Assembly: GCF_018332655.1 (NCBI RefSeq)
Contig: NZ_BOQL01000009.1
Coordinates: 1-55,409 of the forward strand
Direction: 5' to 3'
Source of the DNA: Actinoplanes auranticolor
Lineage (GTDB): Bacteria; Actinomycetota; Actinomycetes; Mycobacteriales; Micromonosporaceae
DNA: 55,409 bases
Part shown: one piece after another, positions 42,041 through 50,703 of the stretch
How the letters are laid out: every line of letters begins with the position of its first letter
How positions within the stretch are numbered: the first letter of the stretch is position 1
Translations under genes and position numbers: made by a program
The notes under the pieces: model-generated
The model's database searches: none
Seen by the model: only the letters and a program-made list of their open reading frames with translations
Told to the model about the DNA's origin: nothing

Positions 42041-43141
42041 CTACGGGCTGGCGGCCAGGAAGAGGAAGGCCGCCAGCAGTCCCAGGTGGATGCCGCCCTG
42101 CAGGACGTTGGCCCGGCCCGGGACCACCGTCAGCGTGCCGACCACCACCGTCAGCGCCAGCAGCACCATCTGGGTGCCGCCGAGGCCGAGCAGCAACGGG
42201 CCCTCCAGCCAGATCATCGCGATGGCGATCGCCGGGATGGTCAGGCCGATGCTGGCCATCGCCGATCCCAGGGCGAGGTTCAGGCTGGTCTGCATGCGGT
42301 CACGTGCTGCCGCCCGTACCGCCGCGATCGTCTCCGGCAGCAGGACCAGCAGCGCGATCACCACGCCGACCACCGCCTGGGGCATCCCGGCCCCGGCCAC
42401 CGCCGACTCGATCGACGGGGAGACGCCCTTGGCCAGGCCGACGACCGCGATCAGGGCGACCAGCAGCAGGCCCACGCTGGTCAGCGCGGCCCGGGTGGTC
42501 GGCGGCTCGAGGTGGTCCTCCCCCTTGATGACCTCGCCGGCCGTGGTGATCGGCAGGAAGTAGTCGCGGTGCCGGTGCGTCTGGACCAGGACGAACAGCA
42601 GGTAGAGCGTCAGTGAGGCGACCGCGGCGAAGGCGAGCTGGGCGGGGGAGAACTGCGGGCCCGGGCGGCTCGTGGTGAAGCTGGGCAGGACCAGGCTCAG
42701 GGTGGCGATCGTCGCCACCGCGGCCAGGGCCCCGCCCGTGCCCTCGGAGTGGAAGACCGCGACCCGGCGGCGGATCGCGCCGACCAGCAGGGACAGGCCC
42801 AGGATGCCGTTGCAGGTGATCATCACGGCCGCGAAGACCGTGTCGCGGGCCAGGGCCTGCGCCTTGTCGCCGCCACTGATCATCAGCGTGACGATCAGGG
42901 CGACCTCGATGATGGTCACGGCCACGGCCAGCACCAGGGAGCCGAACGGCTCGCCGACCTTGTGGGCGACCACCTCCGCGTGGTGCACCGCGGCGAGCAC
43001 GGCCCCGGCCAGTAGCAGACCGCTGATGATCACGATGGGGGGCGGCAGGTCGCGGCCCCAGGTCAGGATGAGAGCGGCGACGGCGAGGACCGGGACCCAG
43101 GCCGTCCAGCGGGCGAGGTAGCTGGTGATCTTCGCGTTCAT
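42041..43141 (-). CDS. chaA: Ca2+/H+ (cation/proton) antiporter, ChaA/CaCA family
   Basis: A 366-residue membrane protein with about 11 helices. The two alpha-repeat motifs of the Ca2+/cation antiporter superfamily are visible: GEPFGSLVLAVAVTIIEVALI in the N half and LNLALGSAMASIGLTIPAIA in the C half, with the acidic residues expected for ion binding, plus LVLLPETIAA. The E. coli homologue ChaA exports Na+/K+/Ca2+ in exchange for protons; cation preference cannot be told here. Single-gene unit, leaderless-looking start, hairpin downstream. Confidence 0.88.
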   Translation of the reverse strand: MNAKITSYLARWTAWVPVLAVAALILTWGRDLPPPIVIISGLLLAGAVLAAVHHAEVVAHKVGEPFGSLVLAVAVTIIEVALIVTLMISGGDKAQALARDTVFAAVMITCNGILGLSLLVGAIRRRVAVFHSEGTGGALAAVATIATLSLVLPSFTTSRPGPQFSPAQLAFAAVASLTLYLLFVLVQTHRHRDYFLPITTAGEVIKGEDHLEPPTTRAALTSVGLLLVALIAVVGLAKGVSPSIESAVAGAGMPQAVVGVVIALLVLLPETIAAVRAAARDRMQTSLNLALGSAMASIGLTIPAIAIAMIWLEGPLLLGLGGTQMVLLALTVVVGTLTVVPGRANVLQGGIHLGLLAAFLFLAASP

Positions 43142-43247
43142 CGGTCAACCCTGCCAGAGAACCGGCTCCCGTGCCCTGCGACCAGCGTCTCCCCGGAATT
43201 TGACGCATTGACGTTGCCGCACCCCACTGCCGGGGCACCATAGCGAC

Positions 43248-44255
43248 ATGGCCTACGTCAACCCGTCCGGTGAGTTCTCCCGCGACCAGCGTTACATCGC
43301 CACCCGGCTCACGGCCGACGGCCGCGACGGCTATCCCGTCGAGCCGGGCCGCTACCGGCTCGTGGTCAGCCGCGCCTGCCCGTGGGCCAACCGAGCGATC
43401 ATCGTACGGCGGCTGCTCGGCCTCGAGGACGTGCTCTCCATGGGCATCGCCGGGCCGACGCACGACGAGCGCAGCTGGACCTTCGACCTCGATCCCGGCG
43501 GCCGCGACCCGGTGCTCGGCATCGAACGGCTGCAGGAGGCCTTCCTGGCCCGGTTCCCCGACTACGACAAGGGCATCACCGTGCCCGCGATCGTGGACGT
43601 GCCGACCGGGCAGGTGGTCACCAACGACTTCGCGCAGATCACCGTGGACCTGAGCCTGGAGTGGAAGAAGTACCACCGCGAGGGCGCACCCGAGCTGTAT
43701 CCGGAGCACCTGCGCGAAGAGATCGACAGGGTGAACAAGTCCGTGTTCGCCGACGTCAACAACGGCGTCTACCGGGCGGGTTTCGCCGGCACCCAGGAGG
43801 CGTACGAGAAGGCGTACCACCGGCTCTTCGACCGGCTCGACAAGCTCTCCGAGCTGCTGTCCGGCCGGCGCTACCTGGCCGGGGACACGATCACCGAGGC
43901 CGACGTGCGGCTGTTCACCACGCTGGTGCGCTTCGATCCGGTCTACCACGGCCACTTCAAGTGCAACCGGCAGAAGCTCATCGAGATGCCGGTGCTGTGG
44001 GCGTACGCGCGGGATCTCTTCCAGACGCCGGGCTTCGGGGACACGATCGACTTCGTGCACATCAAGCAGCACTACTACGAGGTGCACCGCGACATCAATC
44101 CGACGGGGATCGTGCCCTCGGGCCCCGAGCTGGGCAACTGGCTCACCGAGCACGGGCGCGAGGCGCTCGGCGGCCGGCCGTTCGGCGACGGCACCCCGCC
44201 CCCGCCGCCGAAGGAGACGGAGGTCGTCCCCACCGGGCACGGTGCCGCCGCATAG
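43248..44255 (+). CDS. Glutathione S-transferase family protein (Xi/S-glutathionyl-hydroquinone reductase-like)
   Basis: A 335-residue protein. The thioredoxin-fold half has the active-site Cys44 in SRACPWANRA. A helical GST C-domain follows, with GRRYLAGDTITEADVRLFTTLVRFDPVYHGHFKCN, the signature of the YqjG/Xi class. Such enzymes reduce S-conjugated hydroquinones. Actinobacteria use mycothiol, so the thiol may be mycothiol rather than glutathione; this is inference. The C-terminal 30 residues are Pro/Gly-rich. Confidence 0.9.
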   Translation: MAYVNPSGEFSRDQRYIATRLTADGRDGYPVEPGRYRLVVSRACPWANRAIIVRRLLGLEDVLSMGIAGPTHDERSWTFDLDPGGRDPVLGIERLQEAFLARFPDYDKGITVPAIVDVPTGQVVTNDFAQITVDLSLEWKKYHREGAPELYPEHLREEIDRVNKSVFADVNNGVYRAGFAGTQEAYEKAYHRLFDRLDKLSELLSGRRYLAGDTITEADVRLFTTLVRFDPVYHGHFKCNRQKLIEMPVLWAYARDLFQTPGFGDTIDFVHIKQHYYEVHRDINPTGIVPSGPELGNWLTEHGREALGGRPFGDGTPPPPPKETEVVPTGHGAAA

Positions 44256-44286
44256 GATCTCCTCCGGTGTCCACCCTGGAGGTCCC

Positions 44287-45087
44287 GTGAGCGACCAGAT
44301 CGACAGCTCGACCGCGCAGCCCGCCCGCCGGTACAACTACTGGCTCGGCGGCAAGGACAACTTCGCGGTCGACCGCGCCTCCGGCGACGAGATCCTCAAG
44401 ACCTTCCCCACGGCCCGGCTGGCCGCGCTGGAGAACCGCCGGTTCCTGCAGCGGGCCACCCGATACCTGGCCGCGGAGGCGGGCATCCGGCAGTTCCTGG
44501 ACATCGGCACCGGCCTGCCCACGGCGGACAACACCCACGAGGTCGCGCAGCGCATCGCGCCGGAGTCCCGGGTCGTCTACGTCGACAACGACCCGATGGT
44601 GATGGTGCACGCGCGGGCGCTGCTGACCAGCACGCCCGAGGGCCGCACCACCTACATCGAGGCCGACCTGCGCTCGCCCGAGCAGATCCTGGCCGACCCC
44701 GACCTGCGGGCGACCCTCGACCTGGGCGAGCCGGTCGCGCTGATGCTGGTCGCGGTGCTGCACTTCGTCCAGGGGTACGGCGCCGGCGCGCCGATCGTGC
44801 GCACGTTGCTGGACGGGCTGCCCAGCGGCAGTTTCCTGGTGGTGACCAACGCGACGAAGGACCCGCTGCCGGCGAAGATGGCGGCCGACTACGACGCGGC
44901 GCTGGCGGCCGGTGTCACCAACATCTGGCCCCGGGACCGCGCCGAGTTCACCGACCTGTTCACCGGGCTGGAGCTCATCGAGCCGGGCGTCACCCCGGTC
45001 AGCGAGTGGCGCGCGGAGTCCGAACCGGAGCCCCGCCCGAACCCCGCGCACATCGCCATGTACGGCGCGGTGGGCCGCAAGCCCTAA
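44287..45087 (+). CDS. SAM-dependent methyltransferase (PF04672/DUF574 family)
   Basis: A 266-residue methyltransferase. The family hallmark RRYNYWLGGKDNFAVDR is at the N-terminus, followed by the SAM-binding motif QFLDIGTGLPTADNTHEVA and VVYVDNDPMV. This family is expanded in streptomycetes and relatives and often sits next to regulators; substrates are largely unknown. The GTG at 44287 is preceded by GGAGG at 5 nt. Its stop overlaps the stop of the convergent MarR gene by 4 bp. Confidence 0.9.
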   Translation: MSDQIDSSTAQPARRYNYWLGGKDNFAVDRASGDEILKTFPTARLAALENRRFLQRATRYLAAEAGIRQFLDIGTGLPTADNTHEVAQRIAPESRVVYVDNDPMVMVHARALLTSTPEGRTTYIEADLRSPEQILADPDLRATLDLGEPVALMLVAVLHFVQGYGAGAPIVRTLLDGLPSGSFLVVTNATKDPLPAKMAADYDAALAAGVTNIWPRDRAEFTDLFTGLELIEPGVTPVSEWRAESEPEPRPNPAHIAMYGAVGRKP

Positions 45088-45578
45088 CCGTCGTGCGGCT
45101 CCAGCGCGTCACGGAGCAGGTCGGCCAGCCGGCGCTGGTCGGCCGGGGACAGGTGGCTCAGCAGGCCCTGCTGCCGGGCCAGCCCGGCGGCCACGGCCCG
45201 GTCGACCACGTCGATGCCCTCCGGCGTCAGCCGGACCAGCACGCCGCGCCGGTCCGAGGGTGACGGGCGGCGTTCGGCCAGCCCGGCCTTCTCCAGCCGG
45301 TCCAGCCGCGCGGTGGTGCCGCCGGTGCTGAGCATCATCGAGGCGGCCAGGGCCCCCGGCGACAGCTCGTACGGCTCCCCCGACCGGCGCAGGGTCGCCA
45401 GCACGTCGAACTCCGCGCGGCCGATGCCGAAGTCCGCGTACGCCCGCTCGCCCTCGTCGCCGGCGATCCGGGCCAGCCGGTAGATCCGGCCGAACACCGC
45501 CATCGCGGTCGTGTCCAGGTCGGGACGCTCGCGCTGCCATTGCTGGGTGATCCGGTCGACGCCGTCGGTGTGTGCCAC
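45084..45578 (-). CDS. MarR-family regulator of the EamA gene
   Basis: A 164-residue protein. Winged-helix features: FGIGRAEFDVLATLRRSGEPYELSPGALAASMMLSTGGTTARLDRLEKAGLAERRPSPSDRRGVLVRLTPEG. It is divergent from an EamA-family transporter with two dyads in between, so it likely represses that transporter and itself and responds to the exported compound. Confidence 0.9.
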   Translation of the reverse strand: MAHTDGVDRITQQWQRERPDLDTTAMAVFGRIYRLARIAGDEGERAYADFGIGRAEFDVLATLRRSGEPYELSPGALAASMMLSTGGTTARLDRLEKAGLAERRPSPSDRRGVLVRLTPEGIDVVDRAVAAGLARQQGLLSHLSPADQRRLADLLRDALEPHDG

Positions 45579-45601
45579 GACCCCATTCTCTCGATGTCGA
45601 G

Positions 45602-45649
45602 CTTCTTGACAAGAAGGGATTCCCCGAGAAGTCTCTTGATATCGAGATA
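45602..45649. promoter_or_regulatory. Two MarR-type operator dyads
   Basis: CTTCTTGACAAGAAG (45602-45616) is a perfect 7-1-7 palindrome. TCTCTTGATATCGAGATA (45632-45649) is an imperfect dyad around TGATATC. They fill the gap between the divergent marR and eamA starts. A third CTCGATGTCGAG dyad lies just left, at about 45592-45603. Confidence 0.78.
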
Positions 45650-45670
45650 CTTTACGTCGAGGGAGTTCCG

Positions 45671-46813
45671 ATGCGCCCGCCGGTTCTGCTGGTCACCGCC
45701 CTGACCCCGGTCGTCTGGGGCACCACATACGCCGTCACCACCGAGTTCCTGCCGCCCGGGCGGCCTCTGCTCGCCGCCGCGCTGCGCGCCCTGCCCGCTG
45801 GACTGCTGCTGGTCGCCCTGACCCGCCGGCTGCCCCATGGCGACTGGTGGTGGCGGTCGGCCGTGCTGGGCACGCTCAACATCGGCGTGTTCTTCGCCCT
45901 GCTGTTCGTCAGCGCGTACCGGCTGCCCGGCGGGATGGCGGCAGTGCTCGGCGCGGCCCAGCCGCTGCTGGTCGCGGGGCTGACCGCGCTGTTGCTGACC
46001 GAGCGGGTCGCGCTGCGGACGGTCCTGGCGGCGGTCGCCGGCGCGGGCGGGGTCGCCCTCGCCGTGCTGACCGCCGAGGCGGGGCTCGACCCGATCGGGC
46101 TGCTGGCCGGGCTGGCCGGGACGGCGTCGATGGCCCTCGGGCTGGTGCTGACCAAGCGCTGGGGACGCCCGGACGCCTCGCTGCTCACCACCACGGGCTG
46201 GCAGCTCACCGCCGGCGGACTCCTGCTGGCTCCGCTGGCCCTCGGCGTGGAGGGACTGCCGGCGACGCTGACGGGCGTGAACGTCGCCGGGTACGCGTAC
46301 CTGTCCTTGATCGGCACGGCCCTGGCGTACACGATCTGGTTCCGCGGCCTGGACCGGCTCCCCGCGGCCCGGGTCTCGCTGCTCGCACTGCTCTCGCCCG
46401 TGGTGGCGACCGCCGTCGGCTGGGCCGCCCTGGGTCAGGGGCTCACCCCGGTGCAGGTGCTGGGCATGCTGATCGCCTTCGGCGCGGTGCTGGCCGGGAC
46501 GTCAGCGCAGGTCCGCGTTCTCCACGATGCGGGTGGCGAAACCGGTGCGCGCGGCCCGCAGCATGGCTCGGCCAAGCCGGTCGGTGCTGGTCACGTACTT
46601 CGGCGCGATCTTGAACAGCAACGGGATCAGCGGCGCGGTGAGCGCGTAGGTCACCCGGTAGAGGCCGGTCTTCGAGGTGGCGCCGTGGGTCGGCTGGATG
46701 AACCCGGGGCGGAAGCCGTACCCGTTCGGGAAGGTCTTGATGACCTCGATCTCGGTCCGGGCCTTGACTCGCGCCCACATCGACCGGCCGTCGGGCTTCG
46801 TTCCGGCGCCTGA
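45671..46813 (+). CDS. EamA/DMT-family transporter with extra C-terminal tail
   Basis: A 380-residue protein. Residues 1-277 are a normal ten-helix DMT permease with two EamA repeats (TPVVWGTTYAVTTEFLP at the N-terminus, and LSLIGTALAYTIWFRGLDRLPAARVSLLALLSPVVA in the second repeat). The family normally ends near FGAVLAGTSAQ (about 275). From there the frame stays open for another 100 or so residues of low-quality, Gly/Arg/Asp-rich sequence that is antisense to the next gene, so the native stop seems to be lost. Likely exports a small metabolite or drug. Regulated by the divergent MarR. Confidence 0.85.
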   Translation: MRPPVLLVTALTPVVWGTTYAVTTEFLPPGRPLLAAALRALPAGLLLVALTRRLPHGDWWWRSAVLGTLNIGVFFALLFVSAYRLPGGMAAVLGAAQPLLVAGLTALLLTERVALRTVLAAVAGAGGVALAVLTAEAGLDPIGLLAGLAGTASMALGLVLTKRWGRPDASLLTTTGWQLTAGGLLLAPLALGVEGLPATLTGVNVAGYAYLSLIGTALAYTIWFRGLDRLPAARVSLLALLSPVVATAVGWAALGQGLTPVQVLGMLIAFGAVLAGTSAQVRVLHDAGGETGARGPQHGSAKPVGAGHVLRRDLEQQRDQRRGERVGHPVEAGLRGGAVGRLDEPGAEAVPVREGLDDLDLGPGLDSRPHRPAVGLRSGA

Positions 46814-47146
46814 CACGTAGACGAAGGTCAGGGCCGGGTTCAGCCCGGCGAGCAGGTGCGCGGCCGCGACCGGATAGTCGTACGAGATCCTGGTGTACGC
46901 AGCCTCGTCGAGCCCGACCGAGGAGACGCCGAGGCAGTAGAAGCAGGCGTCGTAGCCGCGCAGCTCGTCCTCGATCGGGGTGAGGTCGGCGAAATCGTCG
47001 AGCGTGACCTCCCGCAGCTTCGGGTGCCGCACTCCGGTGGGCCGGCGCCCCACGCTCAGCACCTGCTCCACGTCGGCGGCCAGCAGGCTCTCGCGCAGCG
47101 CGCCCTGACCGACCATGCCGGTCGCGCCGAAGATGATGACCTTCAT
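46502..47146 (-). CDS. NAD(P)H-binding, NmrA/epimerase-like protein
   Basis: A 214-residue Rossmann protein with the dinucleotide motif VIIFGATGMVGQGALRE. Downstream are GYDACFYCLGVSSVGL, FVYVSGAGTKPDG and YGFRPGFIQP, as in short atypical SDRs. The usual YxxxK catalytic pair is not obvious, so it may be a redox sensor rather than an enzyme. It is cotranscribed behind tetR (start ATG overlaps the tetR stop by 4 bp). Its 3' end overlaps the extended EamA frame. Confidence 0.85.
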   Translation of the reverse strand: MKVIIFGATGMVGQGALRESLLAADVEQVLSVGRRPTGVRHPKLREVTLDDFADLTPIEDELRGYDACFYCLGVSSVGLDEAAYTRISYDYPVAAAHLLAGLNPALTFVYVSGAGTKPDGRSMWARVKARTEIEVIKTFPNGYGFRPGFIQPTHGATSKTGLYRVTYALTAPLIPLLFKIAPKYVTSTDRLGRAMLRAARTGFATRIVENADLR

Positions 47147-47712
47147 GTCCCGTCCTTCGCGGTGAGGATCCGGACGCTCTCGACGACCGTCCGGCGGCGT
47201 GCGGCGAGGCCGTCGGGCCCCGCGGTGTGGGTGAGCGCCAGATCCGGCGAGCCGAGCACGGACAGGCCCGTGACCAGGGCCAGGAGCTCCCCGGGCGGGA
47301 ACCTGTCGCTGATCCGGCCGGCCCGCTGCGCGGCCGCGATGGCGTCGGCCTTCTGCCGGTTCGCCGCGACGACGGCGGCCGGCAGGGACGCGCTGCCGCG
47401 CTCGAGGGAGTGCCAGAGGGCCAGGCGCAACGCGTACGGCTGCTGCTGGACGCGGTCGAACAGCCGGGCCGCGTAGCCGGGCAGATCGTCCGGGTCGATC
47501 GGCACGTCCTCGACGGTGTCCACCACCAGCGCGTGGAACACGGCGTCGAACAGGTCCTCCTTGTTGCCGAAGTAGGAGTAGATCAGCGCCTTGTTGGCCG
47601 AGGCGGCGGCGGCGATCCGGTCCACCCGGGCCCCGGCGATGCCCCGCTCGGCGAACTCGGTCGCCGCGGCTTCGAGCAACCGCCTTCTGGTGTCCTCAGC
47701 ATCCCGCGCCAC
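47143..47712 (-). CDS. TetR-family transcriptional regulator
   Basis: A 189-residue protein. The N-terminal HTH is RRRLLEAAATEFAERGIAGARVDRIAAAASANKALIYSYFGNKEDLF, followed by a helical ligand domain. It starts at a GTG just right of which lies a 14-bp perfect palindrome, so it probably represses its own operon with the NAD(P)H-binding gene. Confidence 0.92.
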   Translation of the reverse strand: MARDAEDTRRRLLEAAATEFAERGIAGARVDRIAAAASANKALIYSYFGNKEDLFDAVFHALVVDTVEDVPIDPDDLPGYAARLFDRVQQQPYALRLALWHSLERGSASLPAAVVAANRQKADAIAAAQRAGRISDRFPPGELLALVTGLSVLGSPDLALTHTAGPDGLAARRRTVVESVRILTAKDGT

Positions 47713-47728
47713 ACGGCCAGCCTAGCTG

Positions 47729-47742
47729 ACTAACCGGTTAGT
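47729..47742. promoter_or_regulatory. TetR operator
   Basis: ACTAACCGGTTAGT is a perfect palindrome located 17 bp upstream of the tetR start and 40 bp from the SWIM gene start. The CTAACNGGTTAG style is typical of TetR sites. Confidence 0.82.
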
Positions 47743-47781
47743 TGGGAGCATTCTGTCGTACCCGGCCCCTAGAGTGCGACA

Positions 47782-50622
47782 GTGCCCGTTGAACGCTGGA
47801 CCGCCGCCCGAGTCACCGCGCTGGCCCCCGACGCGAGCTCGCTGAAAGGTGCGCGCGGGGTGAGCAGCGCCGCGAAATGGCAGGAGACCGGCCTGGTCGG
47901 CGAGGCGCTGTGGGGGCTGTGCCGGGGCAGCGGCCGGCAGCCGTACCAGGTCGGCGTCGACCTGGCCGGTCCGGCCTACAAGTGCTCCTGCCCGAGCCGG
48001 AAGTTCCCGTGCAAGCACGCGCTGGGGCTGCTCCTCCTCTGGGCCGAGGGCGCCGAGATCCGCCCGGCCACCACAGCGCCGGCCTTCGTGACGGAATGGC
48101 TGGCCGGACGCGCGGCGCGGGCCACTCCCCGGGCGAGCGGACCGGTGGACCCCGAGGCGGCTCGCAAGCGCGGGCAGCAGCGCGCCGAGCGGGTCGCGGC
48201 GGGCCTGGCGGAGCTGCGGCGGTGGCTGGACGACCAGGTGCAGCAGGGGCTGGCCGGGGCGCAACAGGCCGGGCGTCAGCCGTACGAGACGATGGCTGCC
48301 CGCCTCGTGGACGCGCAGGCCCCCGCGGTGGCCTCGGCGGTCCGGCGCCTCGGGGGTGTCGCGGGCATCGGACCGCACTGGGCCGACCGGCTGCTGGGCG
48401 GCCTGGCGATGATCCGCCTGCTGGTCTCCGGTCACGAACGCCTCGACACCCTGCCGCCCGCGCTGGCCGCGACGGTTCGGTCCCGGATCGGCTTCCCGGT
48501 CGCCCAGGAGGACGTGCTCGCCACCACCGCCGTCCGTGACCATTGGCAGATCCTGGGCCAGGTCGACAGCGACGAGGGAGCGATCACCACCCGGCGCACC
48601 TGGCTGCTGGGCGCCACGACCGGACGGTTCGCGCTGGTCCTGTCGTTCGCCGCGCCCGGCCAGTCGCTGGTGGCCGACCTCCTGCCCGGCACTGTCATCG
48701 ACGCGGCGCTCTGCTTCTATCCCGGGGCGGTGCCGCTGCGGGCGCTCGTGCAGGAGCAGTTCGGCGTGCCGCGGCCGTTGACGGCGCCGGCCGGCGCGGT
48801 GGGGCTGCGGGCCGCCCTGGCGGGGTGGTCCGCCACGATCGCGGCCGAGCCCTGGCGGGCGGACGTGCCGATGCTGATCACCGGGGTCGCGCCCAGCGCC
48901 GACGGGTTCCTCACCGACCCGGCGGGCGAGTCGCTGCCGCTGGCCCCCGGCCATCGTGAGCCGTGGTGGTTGCTGGCAGCGGCCGGTGGCGCGCCGGCCA
49001 CCGTCGCGGGCGAGTGGTCGCCCGCGGGGCTGCGACCGCTCGCGGCCTGGATCGACGGCCGGCATGTGCCGGCCGCACCGCCGGTGCCCGACACCACGGC
49101 GGCACGCCGGCCCGAGCTGCCGGCCGATCTGCTGGCGGCCGCCCTGGTCGGGACGGCTCGCCGGCCGTGGGCCGCGGACACCGTCCACATGGGAGAGCGC
49201 GAGCTGCACACGGGACAGGGATCGCTGCTGGAGGCGGCGGCGACCGCACTGACGTACCACCGGGCCGGCATCACCCCGGTGTCCGGGCACGCGCCGGTCG
49301 AGGCGGCGCCCGCGGAGATCGATCAACCCCTGCCGGAGGCCGCGGCGGCCCGGCTGTTGCGCCTGCTCACCGACGGCGCCGCGCCCGGGGGCGCTCAGCA
49401 GGTGCAGGAGCTGCTGGCCCAGTGGCTGGTGGCGGCCGCCGCGCACGGCGGGCACGTGCCGCCCGAGACGCTGCCGGCACTGCTGGATGCCGGCCGCCGG
49501 AACGGCGCGATCCGGCCCGCTCTCGGCAAGGTGGCGGGCAACCGCGGCGCGTGGCTGGCGGCGATGCGGCCCGACTGGCGGTGGCTGCGCGACGAAGCCC
49601 CGGCCGCGGGGGTGCCCAGCGATCCGGAGGTGTGGGAGACCGGGACGGCGGGTGAACGGCTCGCGTACCTGTCGCGGCTGCGCGCCACCGATCCGGCTGC
49701 CGCCCTCGCGCTGCTGCGCAGCACCTGGCCGACGGAGGCGCCCGACGACCGCGCCCGCTTCGTGGCCGCTCTCGACACCGGCCTCTCCCTGGCCGACGAT
49801 GCCTTCCTGGAGCAGGCCCTGGACGACCGGCGCAAGGAGGTCCGAGAAACTGCTCTCGACCTGCTACAACAGCTGCCCGGATCAGCGCTGGCCCAGCGGA
49901 TGACCGCGCGCGCCCACGAAGCGGTGCACTGGGACGGCCGGCTCGTCGTCACACCGCCCGGGGAGCTGACGCCGGAGCTACGGCGCGACGGCGTGGCGGC
50001 GCAGCCCGCGCGCGGCACGGGAGTCCAGGCGTGGCTGCTGGAGGAGGTCCTCGCCGGCACCCCGCTGAGCAGTTGGACCGCCGCCTTGGACCGCAGTCCC
50101 GCCGCGGTCGTCCAGCTGGCGCGTGGCCACGACTGGGAGACGCCACTGCTGCACGGGTGGGCCAAGGCCGCCATCGTCCAGGGTGACTCCGAGTGGGCCA
50201 CGGCGCTCGTCTCCAACGACACCGGAGAGGGCGCGGCCAAGCTGCGCGAGGCGGTGCGCTGGGATCTGCACCTGCTGCTGCCCCCGGCCGACCTGGCCCG
50301 GATCGCGGCCGACTTCCTGCGGCGCGAGGATCACCTGGCCCACCGGCTGCTCGCGGTGCACCCGGGCGAATGGCCGGAGGAGCTGGCGGTCGCGGTGGTG
50401 GAGACGATCGCGCACCGGGCGCGGACGGACAAGCACAGCTGGCAGCTCGCGGAGCTGTGCCGGGCGGCAGCGCTGGCCATGCCACCCCGGTACGCGGTGC
50501 CGGTGGCGCGGCTGGCCGAGCAGCTCGACCAGCAGCAGGGCGATCTGTCGCGGGTCCGGCCGGTGGCCGACCTGGCCCGCACCCTCGACTTCCGCTACGA
50601 GATGCTGCAGGAGCTGCGCTGA
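47782..50622 (+). CDS. SWIM zinc-finger and DUF5691 fusion protein
   Basis: A 946-residue protein. An N-terminal SWIM zinc finger has C68-x-C70 and C77-x-H79 in YKCSCPSRKFPCKHALGLLLLWAEG. This motif coordinates zinc and binds DNA or proteins. A helical region follows to about 440. The C-terminal half begins with LPADLLAAALVGTARRPW, which I recognise as the DUF5691 start, and continues as helical repeats. I remember these two parts as separate neighbouring genes in related genomes, so this is probably a fusion. The GTG at 47782 has no Shine-Dalgarno sequence and follows a TAGAGT box. First gene of a four-gene operon with moxR-type, DUF5682 and VWA genes; 81 bp separate it from the next. Confidence 0.82.
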   Translation: MPVERWTAARVTALAPDASSLKGARGVSSAAKWQETGLVGEALWGLCRGSGRQPYQVGVDLAGPAYKCSCPSRKFPCKHALGLLLLWAEGAEIRPATTAPAFVTEWLAGRAARATPRASGPVDPEAARKRGQQRAERVAAGLAELRRWLDDQVQQGLAGAQQAGRQPYETMAARLVDAQAPAVASAVRRLGGVAGIGPHWADRLLGGLAMIRLLVSGHERLDTLPPALAATVRSRIGFPVAQEDVLATTAVRDHWQILGQVDSDEGAITTRRTWLLGATTGRFALVLSFAAPGQSLVADLLPGTVIDAALCFYPGAVPLRALVQEQFGVPRPLTAPAGAVGLRAALAGWSATIAAEPWRADVPMLITGVAPSADGFLTDPAGESLPLAPGHREPWWLLAAAGGAPATVAGEWSPAGLRPLAAWIDGRHVPAAPPVPDTTAARRPELPADLLAAALVGTARRPWAADTVHMGERELHTGQGSLLEAAATALTYHRAGITPVSGHAPVEAAPAEIDQPLPEAAAARLLRLLTDGAAPGGAQQVQELLAQWLVAAAAHGGHVPPETLPALLDAGRRNGAIRPALGKVAGNRGAWLAAMRPDWRWLRDEAPAAGVPSDPEVWETGTAGERLAYLSRLRATDPAAALALLRSTWPTEAPDDRARFVAALDTGLSLADDAFLEQALDDRRKEVRETALDLLQQLPGSALAQRMTARAHEAVHWDGRLVVTPPGELTPELRRDGVAAQPARGTGVQAWLLEEVLAGTPLSSWTAALDRSPAAVVQLARGHDWETPLLHGWAKAAIVQGDSEWATALVSNDTGEGAAKLREAVRWDLHLLLPPADLARIAADFLRREDHLAHRLLAVHPGEWPEELAVAVVETIAHRARTDKHSWQLAELCRAAALAMPPRYAVPVARLAEQLDQQQGDLSRVRPVADLARTLDFRYEMLQELR

Positions 50623-50703
50623 CCGGCCCATTTTGTCGGGGGGCCCGAGTAACGTTCCCGGCATCGGAATCGCCTTCCCCGCAGGGACAGACAGGGAGTT
50701 CGA

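Noticed and set aside
41925..42563. Leaderless gene starting at ATG 41925 after the plus-strand promoter-like box
   Set aside because: Most of it is antisense to the antiporter and its translation is Arg/Ser/Pro/Thr-rich without a family; a short RNA is a better idea for that promoter.
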